Under the pieces are notes generated by a model, which was not told the DNA's origin, ran no database searches, and worked only from the letters and a program-made list of their open reading frames with translations. The position numbers were made by a program, and so were the translations under genes. From Parelaphostrongylus tenuis (Eukaryota > Nematoda > Chromadorea > Rhabditida > Metastrongylidae), in contig JAHQIW010000666.1 in the NCBI GenBank assembly GCA_019055375.1, positions 1 to 64,000 of the forward strand: a stretch of 64,000 nt of DNA, in the 5' to 3' direction. Shown here in pieces: positions 19,767 through 31,394 of this stretch; the stretch's first letter is position 1, and each line of letters opens with the position of its first letter.

Positions 19767-20328
19767 TCGCATTTTTAAGTATCAGTTTTAATTCCAGCAT
19801 CTTTCATGCAAAGAATACCTCATATGGGCCATAAATTGCCTTATACGAGCCCTACGTAGAGAAGGGTAAGCTGATTTTTCCATTATTACGTCAGTTACTG
19901 GTGGGCCTTCACATTTGCTTTGAGCAAGGAAAAAATTTTAGTACGACTTTTGTTTGCCCGGTATTCAAAAAGTTTTGTAGACGTTTTTGAATAGTATTAG
20001 ATGTCAAAAAATACAACGCATTTAACAGTAATGCTCCAAACTCTGAAAGCCAGGACATTACAATTTCTCAACTTGCTAAGTCAGCACAACTCCATTTTCC
20101 GGTTTCAAATTTTAGACGGTTTCACTCGCATGAAATTTACATCCATACAATACTTTTATGCATAACAATAAAATTGAAATTGCGACGTGTCACCGAGGCA
20201 TTTTCACTGCCGAGACACCTCTTAGTTCATCCACTCACCACTTCGCGCCTTCACTGTCATCAATATCGTCCCGCTCTATCAACTACATAGTTTTCGATAT
20301 TATACGAATCATTCGTTTTGGTTATATA
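19767..20328. other. No recognised feature
   Basis: AT-rich interval between two SINE-type repeats. Confidence 0.35.
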
Positions 20329-20578
20329 TGGGCGCTGTGGCCGAAAGGCTGCGATGCTCGTCGCGGCGCGCACTACCCAAACCCCTAACACTACCCGGTA
20401 GTCAACAACGGCCTATGGAAAGCCACAGACAAGCTGTCTTCAAGATTACAAGGAGGCGCGTTCAACCAGTGTTTTAGGACACTCAAGAAGAAACCGAGAA
20501 AGCGAAGTGAATGCTAAAAATATTGGAATCCGCCCCGTGAAAAAGAAAAAAAATCGTCAAGGCGGATCAAGAAATTGT
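20329..20578 (+). repeat. Dispersed repeat family B with tRNA-like head
   Basis: It begins GGGCGCTGTGGCCGAAAGGC, similar to the 5' half of a Leu/Ser-type tRNA. It continues with CAACAACGGCCTATGGAAAG, GCGTTCAACCAGTGTTTTAG, CACTCAAGAAGAA and GGAATCCGCCCCGTGA. The copy at 23852-24112 aligns along the whole length. Confidence 0.65.
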
Positions 20579-22642
20579 CAGAAGAATGCCATATATCATC
20601 AAAAACCTACGTTTTTATGTTGTTATACTATGTTCAACATATAGAACGAGAAAGGCAAGCCATCTTGTGGGGTTGAATGGTGAAGGAGTCTTCTCTCATC
20701 ACCTGCACGAAATTCTATTGCCATTAGCGCATTTAATTTGGAAATATAGAGCACAGCATCCAAAAAATTTTAAAATAAACTGAGTTACAATACGGTTTTC
20801 TAAACCACATTACGATGTTCTTCGGGAGAACTTATTCAAATAGCACTTTTTTGAGCGGATTTCACACGAATTTGTTAGAAAAACTTGCCGATTGTCACGC
20901 TTTGTACCTGTCATGAATTTCAGCTGTTACAGAATGTAGTGTCCTATACGAAAGGAAATTCTATTGGATGGTGTTCGGTCTGATCACTAATGAAGAACAC
21001 CGACGAGTTAAGTTCTCTTCTTGAGCGTGTTATTCCAATGGCTTTGACTCGACGAGTCAATGAATACCTGTTTAACAACAGCCAACTGCGAACCATCGAC
21101 GAGGATTAACTTGACTTTGAAGATTGTCAAACATCAGACGTTGCCGTAAAGCTTTTTTATTAGATACGTTTCAGATTAATAGTCCAGTAAAGAGCTGACA
21201 ATTTATGCCGAGTTTCCCACGGCAAGCTTCTATGACATTTAATTGAGCTTTCAAGAATGAAATCATTTATTAGTTAATTATTTCCGCCTAAATTCTATCT
21301 TTAAAATAAATAAGAGGGAAAGGCATAATGGTAGTGATCTCATTTCTCATCAGATCGATGTTAGGTCAACCCCTTTGGATTCATCAAGTCTCCTAACTCT
21401 CTGGAGTTGAAAAACCCAGTACATGATAATTGTCTGGAACTATCTAACTGACTAAAAATACATCTGGGAACGCTGTAGCAAAGATCTTCAGAAGCTCCGA
21501 AAGATAAACCAATTGGGCAGTATCAAATGACATTCATATAGGAGGCCGAAACCTTTATTCTGCAACTGTACCCATACCCGAAAAGTACGAAGACCTTCGT
21601 AGATGATCTATGCAATAAAATAAATCACACAGAAAAGGTTTTAAAATCCGCATAGTATTATAAGTGATGTCTAGTCACTGGGAAAAATAACCACAAAGAT
21701 ACAGTAGATTAAACTCAATCGGCAAGCATTCACACGCTCGAGGGAACAGTGTTGAAGTGCAGCACAAACGTCTCTACTCTCCTATTTCCTTGCTCCTCCT
21801 GAACGTTTACGATATCTGTGGTCCACTCGCAATCTCCAGCTTCTTGTCGATGAAAAGACTCGTCTGAAAGCACTTCATTTCAATCAGAGATTAAGCATAC
21901 TGAATAGATTTTCAAAATCCACTTCTACCATAGTGATCAGTGACCCACTAGCTCTGGATCGATTACAATAAGTGATGCAAAGAAATACCAAATAAACGTC
22001 CGCGAAAAAATGAGTAAAATCAGCTTAGTGCGCTTCACTGCGTCTATCCGCGTATAAAGGAACTAATCCCCAATTAACCGGTTATTTCTGAACTTTTTGT
22101 TCTTGTTTACGTCTCAAGTGAAATGTGTGAATTTGCAGTTAGCACTCATACATATTTCACTTTGCAATCCCTGTAACTCTGCCATTCATTTACTACAAAT
22201 TTCAGTAGCTTCAGAACTATAAATCGCACTCGAATGTTATGATGGTGTATGAAAGACCGAGCATGCAATACATGAGAGCAACGTGAAAAGTGTTTCTCAT
22301 GCTTCAGTACCTTAGAAGATTCCAAAAGAGTGGAGATGAGGAATAGTGGATGAGTACAAACGCAATCATTCCGCTATATCGAACAAGTTGCCATCAACTT
22401 TCTACAATTTTTCGTCACTGGAAGTCATGAGATTTCTCACAATGAGTTCTCGAATTTTCTTGCTTTTCCACCTGCAGATGAACCTGATTGGCATTTGTGT
22501 AGCTTCTAGTAAGCATTATCTAATCAGGCAGTTTTTTAATCGCCTCTAAATCTGAAGAATTAGCTTGAAATTTTCAGCGTTTTTCACGGCTTTTTTCGCA
22601 GTGTTGCGATGTTTCATATATACCTAACAGATTTGAATGACT
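20579..22642. other. No recognised gene
   Basis: About 2 kb of AT-rich sequence. Short open frames occur but none shows a known motif or paired splice sites. Confidence 0.35.
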
Positions 22643-22765
22643 AGCAAAAATACGACCTCAGTGGGAGTCGAACCCTCGTGCCATTCCATACCGACGACGT
22701 CCCCGGCATGGATGAACCGGGGGTCCGACTTCGTCTGTAGTCGTTTTGCTCGCCACTTAGTTCTC
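22643..22765 (-). repeat. tRNA-like SINE fragment
   Basis: On the minus strand GAGGGTTCGACTCCCAC is a very good match to a tRNA T-arm and pol III B box. AGTGGCGAGCAAAACG upstream may be the A-box side. The spacing is too long and acceptor-stem pairing is absent, so it is not an intact tRNA gene. Confidence 0.45.
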
Positions 22766-23851
22766 TTAGGTATATATGGAGAGTCAACGGCAAACATAAT
22801 TGTTCAAATTATTCTCATGTTCGTAGTTCAGTTCATGCAGCTCGCAATTATCAAAGCGTTTCCAAGAAAGTGTTAATAGACAAACAGTCTATTATTGATT
22901 TGGAAAAATTTGTAGAGAGGAATTGGACTGCGAAAATCATTTATGTTAAAACTTCCTTTTACTGGTGGTAATGATGAACTGAACTTTATTGGAAGCAGTT
23001 ACAAGGAGAGCTGCTTGAGAACTTGAATAACTCAATGTTAGCACTTCGTGCAGGGCAATTGAATGCACATGAATTGATTGATAATCATAGTAGTAGAGGT
23101 TTTGAGATATTGCCCGCACTTTCCTGCATCCAAAGTGACTCGTTTCTCGATCGTACAAGACGTGCGACAAGAGATGGTTCCTACGGCAACCGGTGAGATC
23201 GGCTAGCTAACTCGTTGGACAGCGATCAAGCTTAGAACCTCTTCCCGGTACCAAAGCGCATTTGCGTTTCCGTGTATCTTAAAACTTGAGGCATGCTTTT
23301 CAATATGCTAGCTAGTACTAGTTTTACACAACGAATTGCCATCGAGAAAATAAATAAATTCGCCGGCCAATGGGACAAGGACCGTCCTGCTCTCTGAAGA
23401 ACTATTAAATGAGTTTAGTATATTTCGGCATGGCAAAAATCATTTTTGAAAGGGCAGCGTTGAGGGACTTCACTTCATTCGCACAGTTATCCACCCTTCC
23501 TGTTTAGCCATATGGAAGGGCGACTAAGACAAAGAATCAGAAAGGTAATATTACTGTGTACACTCGATTTGAATAATCACTGTATTGACATTGACATGAT
23601 TAAAGAAACCAAAACAGTAACAAAGATAATAGAAATCACGTATAAGATCAGCGATATAACAGAGCAGAGTTGACAAAGCTGACATAGAAGTGAGCTTCAT
23701 CTGAAACGAGAGTTCCGCTCTACTAGAGTCGTCCCTGCTACGGCGAATTCGTTACTGATAATTACAGTGAGTGGAACCAATGTCGATTAGCACTCGACAT
23801 GAAAGTACTGGTTATTATAGAAAATGGAAACAGTAGGTGCTGGTCATCTGG
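22766..23851. other. No recognised feature
   Basis: AT-rich with no convincing coding sequence. Confidence 0.35.
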
Positions 23852-24112
23852 GGCGCCGTCGCCGAGCGGTTGTGATGGTGGTCACTGCGTGAATGGAGCC
23901 GAGCTCCACCTCCTACTTCTCTCCGGCAGTCAGCAACAACGTCCTATGGAACGACACGACAAGGCTAACCTCGAACTGCAAAGAGACTCGTTCAACCAGT
24001 ATTCTACGCCGTTCAAGAAGAAGAAGAAAAACGAATTATTGCTAGGTGTATTGGGATCCGCACAGTGAAAGAAAAACACTTTAATGACGGATCAAATAAA
24101 GTGCTAAAGAGG
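23852..24112 (+). repeat. Dispersed repeat family B, second full copy
   Basis: It begins GGGCGCCGTCGCCGAGCGGT (tRNA-like head, A-box position) and ends near GGATCCGCACAGTGA, ACGGATCAAATAAAGTG. It aligns with 20329-20578. The tail part (AAGAAGAAGAA, CGAATT, GGATCCGC) recurs at about 50920, 51850, 46130 and 48510. Confidence 0.65.
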
Positions 24113-24334
24113 TAGTAGTCATTACAGTGACAACTAGAGCTCGATAACGATTACTGTTCACTAAAGTGAGGGCCAATAAGGAGTTTCTTGCCATTGTAAT
24201 GGAAAAAGCCAATGTCGATGAGATTTCAATGAAATCGCTCTTGCTAGAGCATCAAGATTGATATGATGTCTTAGTCAAGTTTAAAATGTGTTGTGTTACT
24301 GATTTATTGTATAGTTGAGCAGGTATTGAGCTGT

Positions 24335-24545
24335 CAGTGCGATGTCTCCACAATAACAATGGTTATCTCTTTTATGATGGAGGAAAGCGAGGTGGTTAAC
24401 AACATAGTCTAACAGGAAACAAGGTACTGGTTCGGTTCTCGCAAAGGCTCGCCTGTAATAACGCGGGGAGGCCATATCTCGGCTGTTTCTAATATCGCAA
24501 ACAGAATTGTCACGACTCAAATTCCATAACATTCATGATGAAGAT
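24335..24545 (+). repeat. Dispersed repeat fragment (63090-63390 type)
   Basis: It shares GGAAACAAGGTACTGGTTCG, CAAAGGCTCGCC and ACATTCATGATGAAG with 63120-63260. It is diverged and truncated. Confidence 0.45.
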
Positions 24546-25379
24546 AGATTCTCGAGCAGTATTAGAGGCAAAATTGGAAATAGTTTCACTCTTGACTGTT
24601 TGTATTTAAGCCTCGCTCAAAAACAATAATAATCTGATAATCTGTCATCATGTTAAGATATTTGGGCATTTTTTGAAATGTTTGAATATTCAAAACCTTT
24701 GAGCACCTCGAATAGTGAGTTTGAGGAAGTCGATTGAGAAGTGCTAGGCAAAAAAATGCAATGACCGGTTATACCTGGTTTATAATCCTGCCAATGTCAG
24801 TTGCTTAACATCAATATCGACTTTTCTTCTGGAGTAGGGAGCAATATTCGCCAATGATGACACTACACACTGATTACTGTCGTTGATGTAGATGTAAGTG
24901 AAGGAGTAATGGTATTTCGTACGAAGAAGACGATAGCAAAACCGTCATTTCTCAACATGACAATGCTGAAAGTAATCTTTGCCTCTCTCTCATTCCTGGT
25001 TCGAACGGGCGCAGCTGCAGTCACTGATTACCGAACACAAAATAGTCATAATGTTGGCATTTCCCTGCTTAGTTTGATTCTAACTTGGTAATTAATCTCA
25101 GATTAAGAATAAAGTAAAATCCTTATCGTAAAAATTAGCTCCGGAACAATCCATAACTTTTCAATTAGGCGAAAACCTTACCAGTGGTTCCATTCCGTTG
25201 TGACATTTGAACCTGTCCTTTCCGTAAAACACTAGGCTTTTCGCTCTGTTTGAGAGTGCAAGAAGGTCAATCAGGTTTCCGAACTGTCTTGTATTTGCTA
25301 CAAAAAACTCTTTTCTATGAGCTCTTCTGTGCCCTGATATTTATATAAGTAGTGTCTTTATAATTTAATCCATCAGAAA
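24546..25379. other. No recognised gene
   Basis: A plus-strand frame at 24957-25091 starts with a possible signal peptide (MTMLKVIFASLSFLVRTGAA) but has no continuation or donor that could be supported. Confidence 0.3.
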
Positions 25380-25770
25380 TAATGCCAAAGTCTACGGAAA
25401 GCAACTCAGTGTTGCAGCAGAAGTGGGAGATACGCGTCCGAAACGGCTCAGTGCTGCCCTTCTCCAGGGAAACGATTGACTCCGCACATTGCAAGGTTGA
25501 CTGGTCACATTTTGGACAAGCTGAACTGAACCGGATACCATACCCACCGTATAGCCCTGATACTGCTTCACCGACTTATCATCCATTCTATTCCTTTGAG
25601 CAGCATTTGAAGGAGAAAAATTGTAAACACTGCAACAAGCTGAAAAGTGACCTAACCGACTTCTTTGAACATCAACCTCTTTCTTTGTGGGATTAAGGCA
25701 TCCAGTATTTGCTCAGCAAATGGCTGGATGCCATTGGTAATGATGGTGATTATATCGTTGATTGATTAAT
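25380..25770 (+). pseudogene. Mariner transposase relic, C-terminal half
   Basis: With small frame changes the plus strand reads RPKRLSAALLQGND (position of the LLHDNARPH block), then PYPPYSPDTASPTYHPFYSF, QHLKEKN, LKSDLTDFFEHQPLSLWD, a stop, GIQYLLSKWLDAIGNDGDYI. This is the order of the mariner DD34D transposase C-terminus, where the usual text is HPPYSPDLAPxDYHxF. The catalytic Asp of SPDLAPxD is replaced (SPDTASPT), the frame carries several lesions and the N-terminal half is missing. No terminal inverted repeats were identified. Confidence 0.75.
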
Positions 25771-26037
25771 TTTGTTGATCGCGAAGTTGATCGAGAGACT
25801 GTCATCGAAGCAACTGGGGAGGATTCGATTTTGATTTTAGGTTGATGGTGCATGTTCTAAATAGTGCTGTTAGGCTATTTTATTGACTTTTGGTTAATTA
25901 ATTCGGCGATTATTGCTCTAGTGCCAAAGCTTATGAGAATCATAATCTGCTTCCTTTTATTGTGGCGACTGTTATCAAAGTAATTTTCCACTGTCTTTTA
26001 AATGTTCAACAACCTTTGTTGTTTTGGCCACTTTATT

Positions 26038-27786
26038 TTACACTCTTGAGTCAGTAATCATGAAACTGAGTGCGAAGTATATCTTTTGGAGATGGTCATT
26101 GCTCAGTTGAAAACTTGTGAGCATGATCTCACCTGTATCACCTGTCGTCCCGCTGATCGTCGAGTGACTCGAGCGGGTACCAGCAACTCTTCCATTATTC
26201 CCTATCGCGTGCAAGAGTATCCCTGTGGGTCCTCCTCGCTCTAGAATTCGCTGATCATCATATCTTTCTTCTAGCGGTTTCGTGAAAAAATCGCACCAGC
26301 TGCTCAGTGGATTTCCTTTAGAGCGCCTGACGTCCCGAGGAATCCAGTCGGTGACGTCTTTCGTCCATCGGTTGTCGTTGAAGCGCATCACGTGTCCGGC
26401 CCACCTTATTTTCGATATTCTGGCGTGTAGAACGGCGTCCCTGATTTTCGATCTTTGACGTAGGTCGGAACTTCGGATCCTTTCTCTCATTTGCGAGATA
26501 CGGGATATTCCTAGCATCGACCTTTCGACTGCGCGTTCGATAACGTCAAGTGATCTTTCATCCTGCTTACGTAGCGACCAGGTTTCTGCTGCATACCTTA
26601 GGGCAGGGATAATTGTCGAGTTAGAAAGGTGGGCACGGAGTCGGATGTTTTTTGTATTCTTCACTACATCTTCGATGCTCTTAAACGTTCCCCAAGCCGC
26701 TCGCTTCCTCCTGCTCAACTCTGGAGCTAGGTTGTTCATCATGTTGATTTCACGACCTAGATAGACGTAACTGGAGCATTCGGAGATTGTCGTTCCGTTT
26801 AGCGTGAATGGGGCATTCGAAACCCATCCGTTCCTCATGAACATTGTTTTCGTTGGATTTAGTTGAAGACCAATTTTTTCCACAGGCGTTATCGAAATCG
26901 GTCAGCATTCGTTCCGCTTGACTGATGTTTGGTGTTATGAGAACGATATGGTCAGCAAAGCGATGATGGTTTAATTGTCGACCGTCAATTTTCACTCCCA
27001 TATCGTCCCATTCTAATGTTCGTATGACGTTTTGTAGGGTGGCAGTGAATAATTTTGGCGAAATTGTATCGCCTTGCCGAACCCCTCTTCCTATGTCAAT
27101 GGTGATATTGTTGTTGAATGGAGATATTTTGGCCGTGAAATCTTTATAAAGCTTACGAAGGATATTTATTTACCGAGAGGTTACGCCCTGGTCATCCAGA
27201 GCCTCTATTACAGCTTCTGTTTCCACTGAATCGAAGGCTTTCTTCAGATCGTTGAAAGTGAGACAGAGTGGTTGCTTGTACTCTCGTGAAACTTCAATGA
27301 GTCTTGTAATCGTGCGGATGTAGTCTATGGTACTGAATCCTTTTCGGAACCTTGTTCGCATAGCTGTCCTTCGTCTAGTGTTCTGTCAATCCTGTTTAGA
27401 ATGACTCGAGTAAAGAGTTTATAGAGAACGGACAGCAAGCATATTGGGCGATTATTGCTCAAGTCGTGAAGGTCTCCCTTGTTGAACAAGAATACGGTGT
27501 TGCTGATTTTCCATTGAATAGGGACCTTGCATTCTGACAGGTAGCGAGTGAAGAGCCGAGCCACGGTGTTGAGGAGATCTGGCGGCAGATTCTTCAGGTG
27601 TTCTGGTCTAATTCTGTCTGGACTGGGTGTTGTTCTGTTTTTCACCGACGATATAGCATGTCGGATTTCGGAAGGGAGGACCGGTGAAACGACATATTCG
27701 TCCTCTTTCAATTTATGTGACGGTAAGAGGGCCTGGCTAGCCAAGAGATCCGAATAGTATTGGTGGATGATTTTTTCCAGAGCCAT
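26038..27786 (-). pseudogene. RTE reverse transcriptase region (broken)
   Basis: Minus-strand frames in order: RT start with SDLLASQALLPSHKLKEDEY, then PSPDRIRPEHLKNLPPDLLN (the GPDxIxxExLK block), WKISNTVFLFNKGDLHDLSN NRPICLLS (fingers and palm), then after a frame change TRFRKGFSTIDYIRTITRLI (the KGFSTxDHI block) and LCLTFNDLKKAFDSVETEAV (FxDxxKAFD motif). Next come IGRGVRQGDTISPKLFTATL (RQGDxISPxLF) and HHRFADHIVLI. The catalytic FADD reads FADH, which alone should abolish polymerisation. The C-terminal part (26038-26883) has the LxPxKT and WxGHVxR blocks usual in the family. Confidence 0.9.
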
Positions 27787-28015
27787 TCTCGAAGCTGTAA
27801 GTGTCCCGTCAGGGTATCGGAGTGCAATCGTCTTGGCCTTATAGTTGATGAAGCCTCGCTAAGCTTTTCGAATGCTCTTCCCACCTTCTACAGCTTCTGT
27901 CATAAGTGCTGCTCTTCTCTCTTTGAGGTCTTCTTTTATCGCTCTCTGCAGCGTTTCGCAAGTTCGGACGTAAGGTTTCGGTTGCCTGCAGCTCGTGCAA
28001 CTCCGCGTTGACGTA

Positions 28016-29079
28016 TCAGCTTGAGTGTCTGCGGAGACAAACGTCTCTTCGTGACCTTGGACTCTCGGCTTTCATAGCGCTAACGTGAAGATATTCAACG
28101 AGTCGATCGTATTCTTCGCCGATGTTGTCGACAACGGTATCTTCCCAAGAGCCGACTAATGATTTGAATACATCCCAGTTTATGGTAGTTCTGGGACTTC
28201 GTTGTTTGAATTTAGCGGCTTTCTCTCCTCTTCTCGAAAAGCGGAACGTTGCGCGAGAAAGACGATGGTCTGATTCCGTGTAGAACTTAGGAACAACAGC
28301 GACATCTGTCAGGGAAATCCTTCCATTCACTAAGATGTGATCTATTTCGTTATGGTATTCTCCATTGGGAGACTTCCACGTCCATCGCTGAGAAAGAGGC
28401 TTTTGGAGTTGCGAGTTACCATGTATGGTTTGGGTCGTCATAATAAACTCAGATAGCCTCTCACCCTCTTCATTCCATTCTAGTCCGTGAGTCCCTATGT
28501 GACGTTCTTCAGACGTTCTTCTAGGTCCAGTTTTTGAGTTAAAATCGCCGACAATGACCTTGAAGAATCTACGATCTTCTCTAAAGAGTTTTTCGAGGTC
28601 CATATAGAACGCTTTTGCTTCGTCTTAGTCATAGTTTGATGTTGGTACGTAAGCAACGAAATACGGGTTGTTAGTCGTTCAAGCGAATCAATGCTCACGC
28701 TCAAATTCCATTTGACGAGAACGCTAACGCCGCCGACTCCTCTGCGATCGCATGTACCAAGGAGCAGTTCTTCTCCGGTGTCATAAACAGCGTGAAAAGG
28801 ATGGCGCCTTATCGTCTCAGCCAGGCCGATGACGTCGTACCTAATTCTTCTTGCTTGAATCAATAGATCTTCTACAGCGGATTCGTGAACAAGGGTTCTT
28901 GCCTTGTAGGTACAGATCGTCATTTTAGTCCGTTTCGATCTTGGCAGCCTGGTTCGGCTCTGAGATTTTAGCAGCCTCTCCGTACTCGTCCTGCCTGGCG
29001 CTGCCGTATCAGGAGCACTGTTCGGGGTCAGGGGAATGAGGCCCATATTTGTTACTGTTTTTGGTATTTTGATACCCAC
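28016..29079 (-). pseudogene. RTE APE-like endonuclease region (broken)
   Basis: The minus-strand N-terminal frame (29079-28495) contains MTICTYKARTLVHESAVEDL, YDVIGLAET (catalytic Glu block) and CDRRGVGGVSVLVKWNL. The following frame (28603-28016) contains VIVGDFNSKTG (GDFN block), RLSEFI, WTWKSPNGEYHNEIDHILVN and ESDHRLSRATF (catalytic SDH). All APE endonuclease motifs are visible, but they lie in two frames that overlap near 28500-28610, so one or more indels separate them. It would nick target DNA to prime reverse transcription if intact. Confidence 0.88.
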
Positions 29080-29440
29080 ATTATAGCTTGACAGGGCTCT
29101 AAACGTGGGGGCTGGGTACTCACGAGTAGCATGCCAGTCTTTCTCTGAGGAGCGGGAGGAGCTTATTTGTTGGAGGCGACTCCTAACCGCCTCCCATGTA
29201 CTTCCCTGCCTCTTGATTGCAGGCTCTTGGCCGACTATACTCGTAGAAATAGAGTTTTTGTCAAGTCGGCGCTACAGAAGCAGGGGTGCTCTCCCCTGAA
29301 TCCACCTGCGTCTCTGGGAAGCATACGATCGCTTTTGGTTCGCGTTTATTCCCCTATCCACCAACTGGGGACGCGCCACGTGCCCTCGCGACTAACCGGG
29401 CGAGATCCCTCGAAGAGGGAGGTCCGTGGGAGCATGATCT
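29080..29440 (-). repeat. RTE 5' region
   Basis: Upstream of the endonuclease on the minus strand. It includes GGAAGTACATGGGAGGCGGT and CAACAAATAAGCTCCTCCCG. The same sequence, in the opposite orientation, forms 31905-32275, which shows that it belongs to the element. Confidence 0.75.
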
Positions 29441-29898
29441 AGGATTAGAAAATTGTCTAGAGAGTCCGTCATAGGCACTGCATAATTCCCAATGTTTATA
29501 CAAGTATGTTTCTAGTTCTGCCTTTTATCCTGACGGCTTTGGCTTTAAGCAGTACGAGTGACGGGTGAAGGATCTGGGTTAATGTTGAGATTATCAGAAA
29601 ACTGGTTCAGCTTCCTTATACTGAATAGAGAGTGGGTCCTTTCTGTCATAACGAGTAGCGATATCAGTAATAGATCGATCAGTTATGGATGTTTCGAAGG
29701 CAACTCACTACAGTTTCACAATGAACTCGAGAAGCTTTCGTATCTATTCCTTCACTGACTTTCACTGCAATGTCCAATCGGGTTACTCTAGCTCTATATA
29801 TTTGCTAGTTGAATTTTTGTGACCTTATAAGGAAGTTTGAGTGTTAGCTTCTTTATTGAATTCATATTTTCAAACAATAGAATCGTTATCTTTTTCAG
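29441..29898. other. No confident feature upstream of the candidate exon
   Basis: A plus-strand open frame ends at 29758 (contains SSDISNRSISYGCFEGNSLQ), but it does not join in phase with the exon at 29899. Confidence 0.3.
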
Positions 29899-30049
29899 AG
29901 TTGGCGAACGTTTTGGCCATCACTGCCAAGTTTATGAGGCCGTTTCTCGATGATTTGATAGAATTTTTCTCACAATTGTCAATACCTCAATGTCTTATTT
30001 GCTTCTCAGGATTTCAACAGTTGTTCATTTCCTGCACATTTGAAGTCAG
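29899..30049 (+). CDS. Candidate internal exon, unknown protein
   Basis: This stretch lies between a perfect nematode acceptor (TTTTTCAG at 29891-29898) and a good donor (CAG|GTATGC at 30050), and one phase is open throughout. The translation is LANVLAITAKFMRPFLDDLI, EFFSQLSIPQCLICFSGFQQ, LFISCTFEV. It is hydrophobic with a Cys pair. No neighbouring exon could be joined in phase, and the family is not recognised. Confidence 0.3.
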
Positions 30050-31094
30050 GTATGCTTGCCATTAATTATTATCTTTTTTTCTCCTGTTTCGAATTTTGGA
30101 TGAAATTTTGTAATCCTCTACCCAGTAAACGTCCTATACATTTTACATCCTGAAAGTCCATTTTACTTCTTTTTCTGTACTGGTAGTGCTCGCTGTACCA
30201 GAGTTTTTGTCTAAGCAATTATAGGTTCAGCCAAACAAGGTCAGTGAAAGGTGGAAATAGAAAGAAGATTGAACGCGGGATTGATTGCCTTTCACTAAAG
30301 ACTGCGATTAGTTGGAGCTGAGTATGATATAACTTCCAGTCCAGTCAGCTCGTTCAAGGTCATCATTGTTTTAACGGTAAACCATCATTTCCGATCTCTG
30401 AGACTGAGCAACATTGGACCTGGCTAGGACCTATATAGCTAATACGACTTTGGACAATGAAAAGTTTCCGGTAAAGACAAAGAAGATTGAATTCTTTATG
30501 GAAATAATGGGATAGAAAGTGATTTCAGTACATTCTCATTCAATAGAATCGCGGACTAGGCAATTGAGCAATTTGTACACCTGATTTTACTCATTTCAGG
30601 GCGCTTACGTAATCTGTAAAGGCCACCAAAAGACTCAGTGACATCTACAAATTGTTTGAGAGTCACTGTACAATTTTCGCTATAATATTTGCAGCCTGTG
30701 CTAGTGTGAAAACATGTTCCGCAATCTTCGCAATTGTTTGTTGACGTTGTAGTTGAGTAGGAAACTTGAGTCCAATCGTTTCTTTGATGGGTGCGATGCT
30801 ATGTATTTCCAATTTATGATTTTTAGAATGCGTCAAAGTAGTCGTAGGTGCCTTGTGAGGAGACATAGTCTTTTGTATATACATCGATAATTGTCTATAT
30901 ATGGCATAACAAATGCAGCGGATTTAGTGAAAGAACATTGCGTTGTAGTATCATATGATTTCTTGTAGATACAATTGGAATTGACGAAACGAAACACTAC
31001 AGAATGGAGTTTGTTGGAGAAGGTTGATTGCATGCCTGCATAGTGGCTACGTCAGTGCATGAACTTGGGCATTTGGGCCCCTCATATAAACGAT
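30050..31094. other. No confident gene
   Basis: A minus-strand frame at 30663-30884 is protein-like (KETIGLKFPTQLQRQQTIAK then IAEHVFTLAQAANIIAKIVQ), with no clear splice sites. Nothing else is recognised. Confidence 0.3.
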
Positions 31095-31095
31095 G

Positions 31096-31330
31096 GAAGG
31101 ATAAAGCTCTCGGTGTTTAAGGTGATTTTTACATATCCAGCTTTTACATTGCGACTCACGGTGGCCTTCTGCTGCAACGAGTCAGTGCTACTCAGACAAG
31201 TTCGAGACCTGTTTGTACCAATTTACCGGCCTTTTAGGGATGGATGGCTTGATGAGCCATGAGAGCAAAATCGAGCCATTGACCTCGTGTGCGCAGCAGA
31301 GCACCTCTAACCACTGCGTCAAATGAGCTC
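31096..31330 (-). repeat. tRNA-derived SINE (family A), internally shortened
   Basis: Landmarks on the plus strand are GGATAAAGCTCTCGG, CAATTTACCGGCC, ATCGAGCCATTGACCTCGTG and CACCTCTAACCACTGCGTC. The part between the 3' end and the middle is shorter than in the copy at 47948. Confidence 0.7.
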
Positions 31331-31394
31331 ATAACCCTTTATATATTACACATAAAGTATGTAAATGACATTAAAAAGAGAGATCAATATGGCA

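Larger units (their letters stand above)
26030..29440 (-). mobile_element. RTE-clade non-LTR retrotransposon, near full length, dead
   Basis: The element runs on the minus strand from a 5' region at about 29440-29080, through an endonuclease (29079-28016), to a reverse transcriptase with C-terminal region ending near 26038. RTE elements normally have one main protein with an APE-type endonuclease and an RT and no separate ORF1, as here. There are frame changes in the endonuclease near 28610, a stop near 28016, frame changes and a stop between about 27170 and 27361, and a mutated RT active site. Two further copies at 31395-32275 and 34275-36160 help define its ends. Confidence 0.85.

Noticed and set aside
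22643..22765. Possible intact tRNA gene on the minus strand
   Set aside because: The T arm and B box are good, but there is no acceptor-stem pairing and the spacing to the A-box side is too long.
29105..29474. Plus-strand frames of 62-91 codons
   Set aside because: They are antisense to the RTE 5' region, and the same sequence occurs in another RTE copy.
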